Source: Duganella sp. 1224 (GTDB lineage Bacteria > Pseudomonadota > Gammaproteobacteria > Burkholderiales > Burkholderiaceae_D). Taken from it: a DNA stretch of 64,000 nt. This document shows, piece after piece, positions 45,028 through 56,187 of the stretch. Where the stretch lies: NCBI RefSeq assembly GCF_013408245.1, contig NZ_JACBYS010000001.1:2356001-2420000 (forward strand), read 5' to 3'. The notes below the pieces were generated by a model. The model worked only from the letters and a program-made list of their open reading frames with translations. It had not been told where the DNA came from and ran no database searches. Each line of letters opens with the position of its first letter. Within the stretch, counting starts at the first letter, position 1. Both the position numbers and the translations under genes were made by a program.

Positions 45028-45855
45028 TCAGGCGGCGTCCTCTTCCGCGTCTTCCTCGTTCACGGCCGGCTGCTCCAGCCAGTTGATGACGATGTCATTG
45101 AAGCGTTCCGGCTGGCGCAGCATCGGCCAGTGATCGGTTTCCATCGCCACCACCTTGCAGCCCTGCCGGGCCGCCAATTGCTCGGTCCACTGCGGCGAGT
45201 GGAACATGAACGGCTTGCGCGCGCCATAGATGTACAGCATCGGCACCTTGGGATCAAACGGCACCAGCGAACTGTAAGAGCCGGCCGCGCCGGCGGTGAG
45301 GATGTAATACGGGAAATTCATCGCCGAGCTGATGTACTGGCGCGGCGACGGCACGCCCAGCACGCTGGCGGTGGCCCTGGTCAGCAGATTACCGACCGGT
45401 CCGCCGATCGCCCACGCCAGCGCCAGCGTGCTCTGGTAGCCGCTGACCATCAGCTTCTGCCCCACCGAGCGCGAACGCTGCAACGCGCGCGACTGCGCGT
45501 CGCCGATGTCGACGCCAACGATGGCCGACACCAGCGCCTTGTTGCGCATATAGAACTCGTAGCCGAACACGCAGCCCCAGTCATGCAACATCAGGATGAC
45601 TTTTTCCTTCTTGTTGACGCTATTGACGATGTGCAGCAGCACGCGGATCATCGCGTCCAGCGAGTAGGAGCGGCGCGGCTTGCTGATGTCGAAGCCCGGC
45701 AGCGTGAAGCGCACGCAGCGGTAGCGCTGGCGCAGCTCGGCCACCTGGGCATCCCACACGCGGTAGGTATCGGGCCAGCCGTGGAGCATGACGATCGTCT
45801 CCGGCCCCTCGCCCTCGATATAAATGTCGACGCCGTCGACCACCATCTGCTGCAT
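45028..45855 (-). CDS. Alpha/beta-hydrolase with aspartate nucleophile (dehalogenase/epoxide-hydrolase type)
   Basis: The 275-residue protein has the oxyanion segment MLHGWPDTYRVWD and the nucleophile elbow LMLHDWGCVFG, where aspartate replaces serine as in haloalkane dehalogenases and epoxide hydrolases. The histidine is in METDHWPMLRQPERF. A cap domain lies between (about 130-200). Without the dehalogenase halide tryptophans or the epoxide-hydrolase tyrosines being identifiable, the exact reaction stays open. There is no signal peptide. It lies between rarA and the lipoprotein gene and has a very acidic C-terminus (EEDAEEDAA). Confidence 0.85.
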   Translation of the reverse strand: MQQMVVDGVDIYIEGEGPETIVMLHGWPDTYRVWDAQVAELRQRYRCVRFTLPGFDISKPRRSYSLDAMIRVLLHIVNSVNKKEKVILMLHDWGCVFGYEFYMRNKALVSAIVGVDIGDAQSRALQRSRSVGQKLMVSGYQSTLALAWAIGGPVGNLLTRATASVLGVPSPRQYISSAMNFPYYILTAGAAGSYSSLVPFDPKVPMLYIYGARKPFMFHSPQWTEQLAARQGCKVVAMETDHWPMLRQPERFNDIVINWLEQPAVNEEDAEEDAA

Positions 45856-45901
45856 GCTGCTCCCCTGCCCGCGAACGAATTGACTGTCTTATTTTACAAC
45901 A

Positions 45902-47206
45902 TTACGCCTTGCCGGCGTCCGCGTCCAGCTGGCGCAGGAAGGCCAGCTTGTCGGCGATCTTGCTTTCCAGGCCGCGCGGCACCGGCTGATACCAGCCGGG
46001 CGCGCGCATGTCGTCCGGGAAGTAGTGCTCGCCGGCGGCATAGGCATGCGGCTCGTCGTGGGCGTAGCGGTATTCGTGGCCGTAGCCGAGTTCCTTCATC
46101 AGCTTGGTCGGGGCGTTGCGCAGGTGGACCGGCACCTCGCGCGACTTGTCCTTGCGCACGAAGGCCATGGCCTCGTTGAAGGCGTTGTAGCCGGCATTGC
46201 TCTTGGCGGCGATGGCCAGGTAGACCACCGCCTGGCCCAGCGCCAGTTCGCCCTCCGGCGAGCCCAGGCGCTCGTAGGTGGTGGCGGCGTCGTTGGCGAT
46301 CTGCATCGCGCGCGGATCGGCCAGGCCGATGTCCTCCCACGCCATGCGGACGATGCGGCGCGACAGGTAGCGGGCGTCGGCGCCGCCGTCCAGCATGCGG
46401 CACAGCCAGTACAGCGCGGCGTCCGGATTGGAACCGCGCACCGACTTGTGCAGCGCTGAGATCTGGTCGTAGAAATTGTCGCCGCCCTTGTCGAAGCGGC
46501 GCGCGTTGAGCGTCAGCGCGTTGGTGATGAATTCGGTGGTGATCTGGTTGGTCTTGGCCGCGTGGGCGGCGGTGTTGGTCACTTCCAGCAGGTTCAGCAG
46601 GCGGCGGCCGTCGCCGTCGGCGTAGCCGATCAGCGTGTCGATGGCGGCCTCGTCGAATTCCAGCTGGGTCAGCACCTTGGCGCGCGCGCGGTCGACCATC
46701 TGCCGCAGCTCGCCCTCGTCGAACGACTTCAGCACGTAGACCTGGGCGCGCGACAGCAAGGCCGAGTTGACCTCGAACGACGGGTTCTCGGTGGTGGCGC
46801 CGATCAGCGTCACCAGGCCGGACTCGGCGTACGGCAGCAAGGCGTCCTGCTGCGACTTGTTGAAGCGGTGGATCTCGTCGACGAACAGGATGGTGTGCTT
46901 GCCCAGGTCCAGGTTGTGCTGCGCCTGCTCCATCGCGGCGCGGATGTCCTTGACGCCGGAAAACACCGCCGACAGCGCGATGAACGCGCAGTCATAGGCT
47001 TGCGCGGTCAGGCGCGCCAGCGTGGTCTTGCCGACGCCGGGCGGCCCCCACAAAATCATCGAATGCGGCTGGCCCGACTCGAACGCCAGGCGCAGCGGCT
47101 TGCCCGGTCCCAGCAGGTGGCGCTGGCCGATGACGTCGTCGAGCGTCTTGGGCCGCAGGGCCTCGGCCAGCGGCTGGCGCGGTTCGGTGGAAAACAAGTC
47201 TGCCAT
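45902..47206 (-). CDS. rarA: Replication-associated recombination ATPase RarA (MgsA)
   Basis: The 434-residue AAA+ ATPase acts at stalled replication forks. Motifs are the family opening [20 protein letters not shown], Walker [14 protein letters not shown], Walker [21 protein letters not shown], sensor [14 protein letters not shown] and the C-terminal MgsA domain ([40 protein letters not shown]). An in-frame extension to 47257 translates the REP element and is rejected; ATG 47206 starts the conserved protein. It follows lolA and ftsK, as in E. coli. Confidence 0.96.
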   Translation of the reverse strand: MADLFSTEPRQPLAEALRPKTLDDVIGQRHLLGPGKPLRLAFESGQPHSMILWGPPGVGKTTLARLTAQAYDCAFIALSAVFSGVKDIRAAMEQAQHNLDLGKHTILFVDEIHRFNKSQQDALLPYAESGLVTLIGATTENPSFEVNSALLSRAQVYVLKSFDEGELRQMVDRARAKVLTQLEFDEAAIDTLIGYADGDGRRLLNLLEVTNTAAHAAKTNQITTEFITNALTLNARRFDKGGDNFYDQISALHKSVRGSNPDAALYWLCRMLDGGADARYLSRRIVRMAWEDIGLADPRAMQIANDAATTYERLGSPEGELALGQAVVYLAIAAKSNAGYNAFNEAMAFVRKDKSREVPVHLRNAPTKLMKELGYGHEYRYAHDEPHAYAAGEHYFPDDMRAPGWYQPVPRGLESKIADKLAFLRQLDADAGKA

Positions 47207-47219
47207 GGTCTCGAATAGC

Positions 47220-47301
47220 CCGTCATTCCGGCGCAGGCCGGAATCCATAGAACGCATGCCGGTCGGCGCAGTATGGATTCCGGCCTGCGCCGGAATGACG
47301 G
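47220..47301. repeat. Paired REP element (BIME-like)
   Basis: Two 30-base arms, 47220-47249 and 47272-47301, form a perfect inverted repeat (core CATTCCGGCGCAGGCCGGAA) around a 22-base centre. It lies between lolA and rarA and is the same family as the units in 30313-30444. It could form a strong hairpin in the ftsK-lolA-rarA transcript and tune expression of rarA. Confidence 0.85.
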
Positions 47302-47319
47302 AGAGGATAACTCAGAGAG

Positions 47320-47949
47320 TCAATTATTGAATACGTCGGCGCCCTTCGGGATGACGAATTTAAAACTGCTGGCGCCCAGCGCCGGATTTTTTTCGATCTT
47401 GCTGAACTTCAGCACCGAGGTCTGGCCGAACGAATCCTTCAGCTCCATCGCCGCCGGCAGGCCGTCCTTGAGGCCGATGCTGATCTGCTCGAAGCTGGTG
47501 TCCTTGGCCTTGGGCACTGCCTTCAGCCACTCCAGGCCGTCGCTGCTGCCGCCTTCGGACAGCGTGAAATTCTTCTCCAGGTCGTTGCTGCCGAACAGGA
47601 TCGCCGCCGGCGACGAGCCCAGCGCGTCGCCCAGCTTCTTGACCGTCACCTGGTTCAGGTCCTTGTCGTAGACGAACAGCTGCTCGCCGTCGGCCTGCAG
47701 CACCTGGTCATACGGCTTGGAGTACGTCCAGATGAACTTGCCGGGACGGGCAAACACAAACGTGCCGCTGGACGTCTTGCCGGCCTTGGGCGCCTCGCTG
47801 CCGCTCTTGACCTGGGTCTGCACGAACTCGCCCTTGGCCGCCTTGGTCGACGCCACGAACGATTTGAACTGGTCCAGCGCGCCGGCCTGGGCCAGGCCCG
47901 CCAGCAGCAGGCCGGCGCTCAGCGCCGCCAACGATTTCACACGCATCAT
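47320..47949 (-). CDS. lolA: Outer-membrane lipoprotein carrier protein LolA
   Basis: The 209-residue periplasmic chaperone carries lipoproteins from the inner membrane (LolCDE) to LolB. It has a signal peptide ([20 protein letters not shown]) and the LolA fold: [60 protein letters not shown] and [10 protein letters not shown]. Two adjacent ATGs (47949, 47946) are possible. The gene begins 10 bases after the ftsK stop, so the two are in one operon. It ends before the REP pair. Confidence 0.96.
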   Translation of the reverse strand: MMRVKSLAALSAGLLLAGLAQAGALDQFKSFVASTKAAKGEFVQTQVKSGSEAPKAGKTSSGTFVFARPGKFIWTYSKPYDQVLQADGEQLFVYDKDLNQVTVKKLGDALGSSPAAILFGSNDLEKNFTLSEGGSSDGLEWLKAVPKAKDTSFEQISIGLKDGLPAAMELKDSFGQTSVLKFSKIEKNPALGASSFKFVIPKGADVFNN

Positions 47950-47959
47950 CTTTTTCCTT

Positions 47960-50374
47960 TTATTCTGCACTGGCCGCCGGCACGAGAATGTCGCGGTTGC
48001 CGTTCGATTGCATGGCGGACACCACGCCGCTATGTTCCATTTGTTCCAGCAGGCGCGCCGCGCGGTTGTAACCAATCCGCAAGTGGCGCTGCACCAGCGA
48101 GATCGACGCCCGGCGGTTCTTCAGCACCACCTGCACCGCCTGATCGTACATCGGATCGGCCTCGCCGCCGCCCTCGCCGGCCGCCGCGCCCTCGGCGCCG
48201 CCGCCCTCGCCCTCCAGCGTGCCGCCTTCGAGGATGCCCTCGATGTAGTCCGGCTCGCCGGTGGTCTTGAGGTGCTTGACCACGCGGTGCACCTCGTCGT
48301 CCGACACGAAGGCGCCGTGCACGCGCACCGGCAGGCCGGTACCCGGCGGCATGTACAGCATGTCACCCATGCCCAGCAGCGTTTCCGCGCCCATCTGGTC
48401 CAGAATGGTGCGCGAGTCGATCTTGGACGACACCTGGAACGCGATCCGGGTCGGAATGTTCGCCTTGATCAAGCCGGTAATCACATCCACAGATGGGCGC
48501 TGCGTCGCCAGAATCAAGTGCAGGCCGGCCGCGCGCGCCTTTTGCGCGATACGGGCAATCAGCTCCTCCACCTTCTTGCCGACCACCATCATCAGGTCGG
48601 CCAGCTCGTCGATGATGATGACGATGGTCGGCAGTTTCTCCAGCGGCTCCGGCGCGTCCGGCGTCAGGCTGAACGGGTTCGGAATGTGCTCCTCTTTCTT
48701 CTTGGCCTCGGCGATCTTGGCGTTGTAGCCGGCCAGGTTGCGCACGCCCAGCTTGGACATCAGCTTGTAGCGGCGCTCCATCTCGTTGACCGCCCAGTTC
48801 AGCGCGTGGCCGGCCTGGCGCATGTCGGTCACCACCGGCGCCAGCAGGTGCGGAATGCCCTCGTACACCGACATCTCCAGCATCTTCGGATCGATCAGGA
48901 TCATGCGCACGTCGCGCGGATCGGCCTTGTACAGCAGCGACAGGATGGTGGCGTTGATGCCCACCGATTTACCCGAACCGGTGGTACCGGCCACCAGCAG
49001 GTGCGGCATCTTGGCCAGGTCGGCCACCACCGGCTTGCCGCCGATGTCCTTGCCCAGCGCCACCGTCAGCGGCGAGGCGCTGTCGTTGTACACCTTGGAA
49101 CCGAGGATCTCGGTCAGGCGCACGATCTGGCGCTTCGGATTCGGCAGCTCCAGCGCCATGTAATTCTTGCCCGGGATGGTCTCGACCACGCGGATCGAGG
49201 TCAGCGACAGCGAGCGCGCCAGGTCGCGCGCCAGGTTGACGATCTGGCTGCCCTTGACGCCGGTGGCCGGCTCGATCTCGTAGCGCGTGACCACCGGGCC
49301 CGGATAGGCCGCCACCACCTTGGCCTCGACGCCGAAGTCGGACAGCTTCTTCTCGATCAGGCGGCTGGTGAATTCCAGCGTCTCGATGGAAATGGTTTCC
49401 TGCGTTTCCGGCGCGTCGTCCAGCAGCGACAGCGCCGGCAGCGCCTCGTCGCTGTTGCCGGTGCGCGGCAGATCCTGGAACAGGCTGGCCTGGCGCTCCT
49501 TCTCGACCCGCTCGGACTTGACCACGGTGGTCACCTGCGGCTCGACCTTGATCGGCGGCGCCGCCACCGGATGCTTCTCGACATGCTTGGCGCGCTCGTG
49601 CACCACCACTTCCTCGCGCTTGACGGCTGCCACCTCGCCCTGGCGGCGGTCTTCGCGGTACTGGTAGCGCTGGATGAACCAGTCGATGGCGTTCTCGACC
49701 GCGCCACCCAGGCGCTCGGCCACCGCCATCCACGACACGTGGAAGAACAGGCTGAAGCCCAGCCCGAACAGCAGCAACAGCAGCAAGGTGGCGCCGGTGA
49801 AGCCGAACGCCACGTGGCTGGAGTGGCCGATGGTCTGACCCAGCACGCCGCCCGACACCAGCGGCAGCTGCGCGTGGCCGGTCAGCGTGCGCAGCCGCAG
49901 GTACTCCAGGCCGACGCTGCCGATAAACAGCAGCACGAAGCCGATCGCCCGGATCAGCGGTTCCTGCTCGTGCTCGGGCTCGGTTTCGCGCGACGACAGC
50001 ACGTACTTCTGCGTCAGCCCCTTGTAGCCCTTCCACACCAGCCGCAGCACGCAAAACGCCCACCACCAGGCCGACAGGCCAAAGATGTACAGCAGCAGGT
50101 CGGACAGCCAGGCGCCGGTGCGCCCGCCCAGGTTGTGCACCATCTGCACCTTGGCCTCGTGCGACCAGCCCGGATCGGTCTTGTCGTAGGTGGCCAGAAT
50201 GAGGACGAAATACACGCCCAGCACGGCCAGCGCCAGCCAGCGCGCCTCCGACAGCAGCCGCACCAGCCGGTTCGGCAGGGGCTGGCGCTCGGTCGGCGTG
50301 CGGGTGTAGCCGGCGGCGGAAGCGGTGGCCGCGGCGGCGCGCGGCGTCCGTTCCTGAACTTTTTTACTGCTCAT
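47960..50374 (-). CDS. ftsK: DNA translocase FtsK
   Basis: The 804-residue motor couples division to chromosome-dimer resolution. It has four N-terminal membrane helices ([69 protein letters not shown]), a short charged linker, and the motor domain with Walker [19 protein letters not shown] and Walker [18 protein letters not shown]. The C-terminal gamma winged-helix domain ([33 protein letters not shown]) reads KOPS. The linker is much shorter than in E. coli, as usual outside enterobacteria. It is divergent from trxB across 214 bases. Confidence 0.97.
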   Translation of the reverse strand: MSSKKVQERTPRAAAATASAAGYTRTPTERQPLPNRLVRLLSEARWLALAVLGVYFVLILATYDKTDPGWSHEAKVQMVHNLGGRTGAWLSDLLLYIFGLSAWWWAFCVLRLVWKGYKGLTQKYVLSSRETEPEHEQEPLIRAIGFVLLFIGSVGLEYLRLRTLTGHAQLPLVSGGVLGQTIGHSSHVAFGFTGATLLLLLLFGLGFSLFFHVSWMAVAERLGGAVENAIDWFIQRYQYREDRRQGEVAAVKREEVVVHERAKHVEKHPVAAPPIKVEPQVTTVVKSERVEKERQASLFQDLPRTGNSDEALPALSLLDDAPETQETISIETLEFTSRLIEKKLSDFGVEAKVVAAYPGPVVTRYEIEPATGVKGSQIVNLARDLARSLSLTSIRVVETIPGKNYMALELPNPKRQIVRLTEILGSKVYNDSASPLTVALGKDIGGKPVVADLAKMPHLLVAGTTGSGKSVGINATILSLLYKADPRDVRMILIDPKMLEMSVYEGIPHLLAPVVTDMRQAGHALNWAVNEMERRYKLMSKLGVRNLAGYNAKIAEAKKKEEHIPNPFSLTPDAPEPLEKLPTIVIIIDELADLMMVVGKKVEELIARIAQKARAAGLHLILATQRPSVDVITGLIKANIPTRIAFQVSSKIDSRTILDQMGAETLLGMGDMLYMPPGTGLPVRVHGAFVSDDEVHRVVKHLKTTGEPDYIEGILEGGTLEGEGGGAEGAAAGEGGGEADPMYDQAVQVVLKNRRASISLVQRHLRIGYNRAARLLEQMEHSGVVSAMQSNGNRDILVPAASAE

Positions 50375-50484
50375 AGGTATTAAGGTGTTGCAATGTTGGC
50401 GGTCAGGAAATTTTCCTACAGCGGTATTCTAAGGCATAAGGGCAACAACCGGCCCCACGATTCATCCTGATTCCCTGCTTGCAC

Positions 50485-51542
<1,058 letters not shown>

Positions 51543-51546
51543 GACC

Positions 51547-52215
51547 GTGGCGATGAAGGACTTCGCCGACCTCAAGTCCCTGGGCAAGCAGCTCAGGGAG
51601 CAGGCGGAGACGCGCGCCGTCAAGGAGGCGGAGCGCGTCAAGCAGGAGAAGAAGCAGGCGGTGGAAGCCAACCTGTTCCAGACCGCGCTGGGCGGCGTGC
51701 AGCGCATGCCGGCCCCGGACCGCTACGTGCCGCCGACGGTGCCTGGGCCGGTGGCCCCGGCCCAGGCGCCGGCGCGCAAGCTGACCCAGGCCGAGGACGA
51801 CGCGGCGGTGCTGCGGGAGTCGCTGTCGGACCTGTTTGAGGTCGATCATTACCTGGAGGACGATCCGGCGTTGAATTATTCGGCGCCGGGCGTGGGTCCG
51901 GACGTGATGAAGAAGCTGCGCAAGGGCCACTGGCCGATCCAGGACGAACTGGACCTGCACGGCATGAACCGCGACCAGGCGCGCGACGCGCTGGGGGCCT
52001 TCCTCACCAGGGCCGGGCAGCGCAACCAGCGCTGCGTGTGCGTGATTCACGGGCGCGGCTTTGGCTCGCGCGGCCAGGAGCCGGTGCTGAAGTCGATGGT
52101 GCACAGCTGGCTGGTGCAAAAAGGCGTGGTGGCGTTCTGCCAGGCGCGCAACCATGAAGGGGGCGAAGGCGCGCTGATCGTGCTGCTGCGCGCCGCCCTG
52201 CAGCCGGCGCGCTAG
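51547..52215 (+). CDS. Smr-domain protein
   Basis: The 222-residue protein has a charged helical N-terminus (LGKQLREQAETRAVKEAERV), a proline-rich linker (about 57-80), and a C-terminal Smr domain (about 135-220) with the marks DELDLHGMNRDQARDALGAF, CVIHGRGFGS and CQARNHEGGEGALIVLL. Smr domains in bacterial proteins are nucleases or nucleic-acid-binding, involved in branched DNA or stalled-ribosome mRNA processing. I choose GTG 51547 because AGGAG in the trxB end lies seven bases before it; ATG 51553 is an alternative. A 30-base palindrome follows the stop. Confidence 0.9.
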   Translation: MAMKDFADLKSLGKQLREQAETRAVKEAERVKQEKKQAVEANLFQTALGGVQRMPAPDRYVPPTVPGPVAPAQAPARKLTQAEDDAAVLRESLSDLFEVDHYLEDDPALNYSAPGVGPDVMKKLRKGHWPIQDELDLHGMNRDQARDALGAFLTRAGQRNQRCVCVIHGRGFGSRGQEPVLKSMVHSWLVQKGVVAFCQARNHEGGEGALIVLLRAALQPAR

Positions 52216-52236
52216 ACCCGCACGGCGCGCCGCCGC

Positions 52237-52266
52237 GGGGTCAGACCCCGTACGGGGTCTGACCCC
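52237..52266. repeat. 30-base perfect palindrome
   Basis: GGGGTCAGACCCC, then GTAC, then GGGGTCTGACCCC: a single perfect palindrome 21 bases after the Smr gene. It is a REP-like element of a kind widespread in betaproteobacterial genomes, as I recall; a role as terminator of the trxB-smr transcript is possible, although no T-run is convincing (CTCTT follows). Confidence 0.85.
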
Positions 52267-52363
52267 TCTTACCGTAGTGCGGGTTGGCAGACTGCAACAC
52301 CCCTACCCCTTCTCAGACGGCCATGTTAGCCTACGGGCATTGCAACCTTGCCCATCTGCCCAC

Positions 52364-52999
52364 ATGAAGCACGTCCCGGTACACGTCTCCCTGATCACCA
52401 TCATTGAAGTCATGGCGATACTGGTCGGCGCGCTATCGGGGTTCGTGGAGGCGCGCCGCAAGCGCATGGACATCGTCGGCGTGTTCACGGTCGCCTTCAT
52501 CGCCGCGTTCGGCGGCGGCACGCTGCGCGACATCCTGCTCGACAAGCGCCCGCTGTTCTGGGTCATGCACCAGGAATACGTGATCCTGATCTTCGTGCTG
52601 ACGCTGGTCGCCACGCCGCTGATGAAAACCGTGCGCCAGATTATCTCGGAACGGGTGATCGTGGTGGCCGACGCCGTCGGCCTCGGCCTGTTCGCCGTGG
52701 CCGGCGTGGCCCAGGCCCAGGCCGCCCACATGCCGATCTTCATCGCCTCGATGATGGGCGTGATCACCGGCATCTTCGGCGGCGTGCTGCGCGACATCGT
52801 CTGCAACGAGGTGCCGATGGTGCTGCGCGACGGCAAGCCCTACGCCATCTGTGCCTTCTTCGGCACCTGGCTCTACATCGGCCTGCAATACGCCGACCTT
52901 GTCTCCGACGACGCGGCGCTGTGGACCAGCGCCGCCTTCATCGCCATCCTGCGGCTGGTGACCTGGAAGTTCGACCTCAACCTCCGCAGCCACCATTGA
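52364..52999 (+). CDS. TRIC/UPF0126-family membrane protein
   Basis: The 211-residue membrane protein has seven hydrophobic helices in two related halves, each with the glycine-arginine-aspartate motif: AAFGGGTLRDILLDKRP and GIFGGVLRDIVCNEVP. This is the prokaryotic trimeric intracellular cation channel family. Opening is SLITIIEVMAILVGALSGFV. Start set at ATG 52364, since upstream in-frame codons encode an unrelated polar stretch. It may conduct K+ or Na+, but bacterial functions are little known. It is convergent with the TonB-dependent receptor gene, with a REP-like hairpin between. Confidence 0.88.
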   Translation: MKHVPVHVSLITIIEVMAILVGALSGFVEARRKRMDIVGVFTVAFIAAFGGGTLRDILLDKRPLFWVMHQEYVILIFVLTLVATPLMKTVRQIISERVIVVADAVGLGLFAVAGVAQAQAAHMPIFIASMMGVITGIFGGVLRDIVCNEVPMVLRDGKPYAICAFFGTWLYIGLQYADLVSDDAALWTSAAFIAILRLVTWKFDLNLRSHH

Positions 53000-53024
53000 G
53001 CCCATGCCGCCAGATCAAGCCCGC

Positions 53025-53048
53025 CGTCGTTCCTGCGCTGGAATGACG
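53025..53048. repeat. Single degenerate REP unit
   Basis: CGTCGTTCC and GGAATGACG pair with one mismatch around a six-base loop. It lies between two convergent genes and probably ends both transcripts weakly. It is related to the REP units at 30340 and 47220. Confidence 0.6.
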
Positions 53049-53053
53049 AATCG

Positions 53054-56000
53054 TCAGAACGAGTACTGCGCCAACAGCGTGTAACGCGGCCCGCTCATGA
53101 ACACCTGGCGGGTGAAATCGCCCGCGTGCTGCTGCATGATCTGGCGCGTGTACGAGTTGGTCAGGTTGGTGCCCTCCAGGCCGACCCGGAACTTGTCCGT
53201 GAAGTCATAGAAGATCGACGCGTCCACCTGGCCATACGCCGCCTGGTACAACGGCAGGCCGTAGGCCTGGTCGTTGTTGGTGGTCGGAATCAGGAAGCGG
53301 TCCGCGCCCGAGGCCGGATTGGTGTTCAGGCCGTTGTTGCCGCGGCTGCCCCACTGGTTCACGCCCAGCAGGTAACGCGAGCGCCAGTTGTACGCCAGCC
53401 GCATCGACAGCCCGTTCTGCTCGTACATCAGCGCCAGGTTGATGGTGTGGCGCGACAAGCCCTGCAGCGGCGTCTTGCCGAACGCGCGCGCGTCGGTGTC
53501 GCAACCGTTGATGTTGAGGTTGTAGTTGGACGAGGCGTCATTGCCCGAGCACCAGGCCTCGAACACCGGATTCTTCAGCGTGCGCTCGCTGTCCACGTAG
53601 GTCCAGCTGGCCTGCGTGCCGATGCCGCGCAACCAGTCCGGCACGAAGTCGTAGTACTGCTGGTGGGCCAGCTCGAAGCCGCGCGCGTAGCCCTTGGCGC
53701 CGTTGACCGGACCGGTGACCACGAAGGTCTGCGGCTTGCCGCTCACGTCCTTGGCGGTGTACGCGTAGTTCTGCGTGACGATGATGTCCTTCAGGTCCTT
53801 GTTGAAGGCCGAGAAGGTCAGCGAGCCGGCCTTGGCGAAGTACCACTCGGCGGTGACGTCGACGTTGGTGGCGGTGGTCGGCTTCAGCATCGGGTTGCCG
53901 TCGCTGGTGCCGGTCAGGCTGGTGCCGTCGAAACGCACCGAAGTGGTGTTGCCGGAGGCGTCGCGGGTCACCGTCTGCAGGTGCTGGGCGTTGAGCGTGG
54001 TCTGTACTTGCAACTGGTTGAAGTCCGGCCGCGCCATGGCCTTGGCCACCGCCAGGCGGAACTGCAGCTGCTGCGTGGCTTTCAGGCGCAGGTTCAGGCT
54101 CGGCAGCCAGTTGTTGTACGCATTGCTGTACGACTGCTGTTCGGCAAACTGGGCGATGTTGATCAGCTTGTCCTGGCCGCTGACCGGAATGCCGGCGCCC
54201 ACGGTCGGCGCCGACGGCGGCGTGAAGGCGACGTAGCCGCTGCCGGTGCCGCGCGTGCGCACATAGCGCAGGCCGACATTGCCGTCGACCGGGTACTTCA
54301 GGTCATCCCAGCCGAAGCGCAGCTGGGCGTAGGCGGCGCGCGTTTTCTCGCTCTGCGTGTTGGTGGCGGCCGGGTCTTTGTAAGTGGCCGGCTTCCACGG
54401 ATCGCAGGTCGAGCCCTGCTGCGCGCACAGCACGTCGTGGTAAGCGTGGATCTTGCTCCATTGCTCAGGGAAGCCGCGCACCGTGGCGGCATCGGCAAAC
54501 AGCATCGGCGGCAGGTTGTATTTACCGTCGAAGAAGTTGTCGATCTTCTGCAGCGAGGCGCCGCCGGCGAAGCGCGGGTCGTCCAGCCGCGCCACGCCCG
54601 GAATCTGCCAGCCCTCCATCCACGGGAAGGTGATCGCCTGCCAGTTGTAGAACTTCTGCGCCTTGTTGTTGACGCCGTCGCGGTCGGCCAGGCGCACGCC
54701 AAAGCGGATATCGCGCAGCACCGGGTCGTCGAACGAATACTTGAGGTCGGACTTCCACGCCTTCTGCGTCGCGTGCGCGCGGTCCAGCGCTTCCTGGGTG
54801 TAGGCCCAGTAGTAGTTGTGCGGATCGGCCATGTAGGCCGCCGAGCCCAGGCTGATCTGCGGCACCTTGCCGGTCATGTCCATGGTCTGGTTGGGCAGGA
54901 TGAAGCCGGTCGAGACGTCGGCGTCGAAGCCCTCGGTGGTCGAGCGCACGTGCTGGAAGTCGTTGGTCCAGGTCAGGTCCGGCGCCACCCGCCATTGCAC
55001 GTTGAGCGAGATGTCGCGCGTGCCGGACTCGCGCGTGTTGATGCGCTGCGAGCTGTTGAACGGCGAGCCGCCGTAGGTCGGGTTCGAGATGGTGCCGCTC
55101 TGGAACGCCCCCTTGCTGTCGAACACCGAGTTGGCGCTGGCCACCTGCTGGTACCACTTGTCTTCCGACGAGGCCACCACGTGCTCGTCCAGGTCTTCCT
55201 TGTAGCGCGTCTTGAAGTAGGTCAGCGCGGCGCTCAGGTCCTTGTTCGGCTTCCACTGGAAGGCCGCGTAGTCGCCGCGGCGGGTGCGGTCGAAGTCCTG
55301 CGAGCGGTAGCCCACGCCCAGCGGAATCCATTGCGTCTTGGTCGGATCGTACTTGGCCGGATCGGTCGAGTTCACGTGCGGGAAGTACGGGTCGACGCCG
55401 ACGCCATCCGAGCGGCTCGGGCTCTTGGCGTGGGCGAAGTCGATCAGCGCGCCGAATTCGCCGAAGTCGGTTTTCCAGCGGTCCGACAGCAGCACGGTGA
55501 CGGTCGGCGACGGCCGCCCCTTGCGCAGCGTCGAATACGATTCCGACACGCCCACCGTGCCCTTGAAGCCCTTGTAGTCGAACGGCATGGCAGTGCGCAG
55601 GTTGACCAGGCCGGCCACCGCGCCCTCCACCTGCTCGGCGGACGGATTCTTGTACACGTCCACGCCAGCCATCAGCTCCGGCGCCACGTCGGCGAAGCCG
55701 AGCGAGCGGCCGCCGCCGGCCGAGAAGGCGTCGCGGCCGTTGATTTCCGAGCGCACATAGGTCAGGCCGCGCACCGACACGCCCGAGCCCTCGACCGACT
55801 GGCGGTTGGGATCGCCCGCCATGTTGCGGTCGATGGTGACGCCGGCGATGCGTTGCAGCACCTCGGTCACCGAGCGGTCCGGCAGCTTGCCGATGTCCTC
55901 GGCGACGATGGAATCGACCACCTCGTCGGCATCCTGCTTGAGCTTTTGCGCCGATTGCAGCGCGGCGCGCTGGCCGCTCACCACCACGGTGGTGCCGGGG

Positions 56001-56098
56001 CCGGTGGTGTCGGTGGTCTGCGCCCAGGCCGGGCTGGCGTGCAGCATGGCCACCTGCGCGACCGCGGCGGCGATCGCAGTTTTCTGTAACTTACTCAA
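53054..56098 (-). CDS. TonB-dependent outer-membrane receptor
   Basis: The 1014-residue protein has a signal peptide (ending ASPAWA), a plug domain (about 45-185: [51 protein letters not shown]) and a long beta-barrel ending in the typical terminal phenylalanine (YTLLAQYSF). This type, with a DIGKLPD motif and a neighbouring halogenase, is common in carbohydrate-uptake loci of proteobacteria; the ligand is not evident. The best start is a TTG at 56098 behind GGGAGAG; no ATG fits before the signal peptide. It follows the halogenase gene on the same strand with 89 bases between. Confidence 0.9.
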   Translation of the reverse strand: MSKLQKTAIAAAVAQVAMLHASPAWAQTTDTTGPGTTVVVSGQRAALQSAQKLKQDADEVVDSIVAEDIGKLPDRSVTEVLQRIAGVTIDRNMAGDPNRQSVEGSGVSVRGLTYVRSEINGRDAFSAGGGRSLGFADVAPELMAGVDVYKNPSAEQVEGAVAGLVNLRTAMPFDYKGFKGTVGVSESYSTLRKGRPSPTVTVLLSDRWKTDFGEFGALIDFAHAKSPSRSDGVGVDPYFPHVNSTDPAKYDPTKTQWIPLGVGYRSQDFDRTRRGDYAAFQWKPNKDLSAALTYFKTRYKEDLDEHVVASSEDKWYQQVASANSVFDSKGAFQSGTISNPTYGGSPFNSSQRINTRESGTRDISLNVQWRVAPDLTWTNDFQHVRSTTEGFDADVSTGFILPNQTMDMTGKVPQISLGSAAYMADPHNYYWAYTQEALDRAHATQKAWKSDLKYSFDDPVLRDIRFGVRLADRDGVNNKAQKFYNWQAITFPWMEGWQIPGVARLDDPRFAGGASLQKIDNFFDGKYNLPPMLFADAATVRGFPEQWSKIHAYHDVLCAQQGSTCDPWKPATYKDPAATNTQSEKTRAAYAQLRFGWDDLKYPVDGNVGLRYVRTRGTGSGYVAFTPPSAPTVGAGIPVSGQDKLINIAQFAEQQSYSNAYNNWLPSLNLRLKATQQLQFRLAVAKAMARPDFNQLQVQTTLNAQHLQTVTRDASGNTTSVRFDGTSLTGTSDGNPMLKPTTATNVDVTAEWYFAKAGSLTFSAFNKDLKDIIVTQNYAYTAKDVSGKPQTFVVTGPVNGAKGYARGFELAHQQYYDFVPDWLRGIGTQASWTYVDSERTLKNPVFEAWCSGNDASSNYNLNINGCDTDARAFGKTPLQGLSRHTINLALMYEQNGLSMRLAYNWRSRYLLGVNQWGSRGNNGLNTNPASGADRFLIPTTNNDQAYGLPLYQAAYGQVDASIFYDFTDKFRVGLEGTNLTNSYTRQIMQQHAGDFTRQVFMSGPRYTLLAQYSF

Positions 56099-56187
56099 TT
56101 GTCTCTCTCCCTTTGTAGGTTTTTGTATTTCACTCAGCGGTGCAGATGTCGATAAAAAGTGCGCTCCTCCGTCAGTTGGGTGATTGG

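Noticed and set aside
47207..47257. N-terminal extension of RarA
   Set aside because: The added residues translate the REP arm; conserved RarA sequence begins at ATG 47206.
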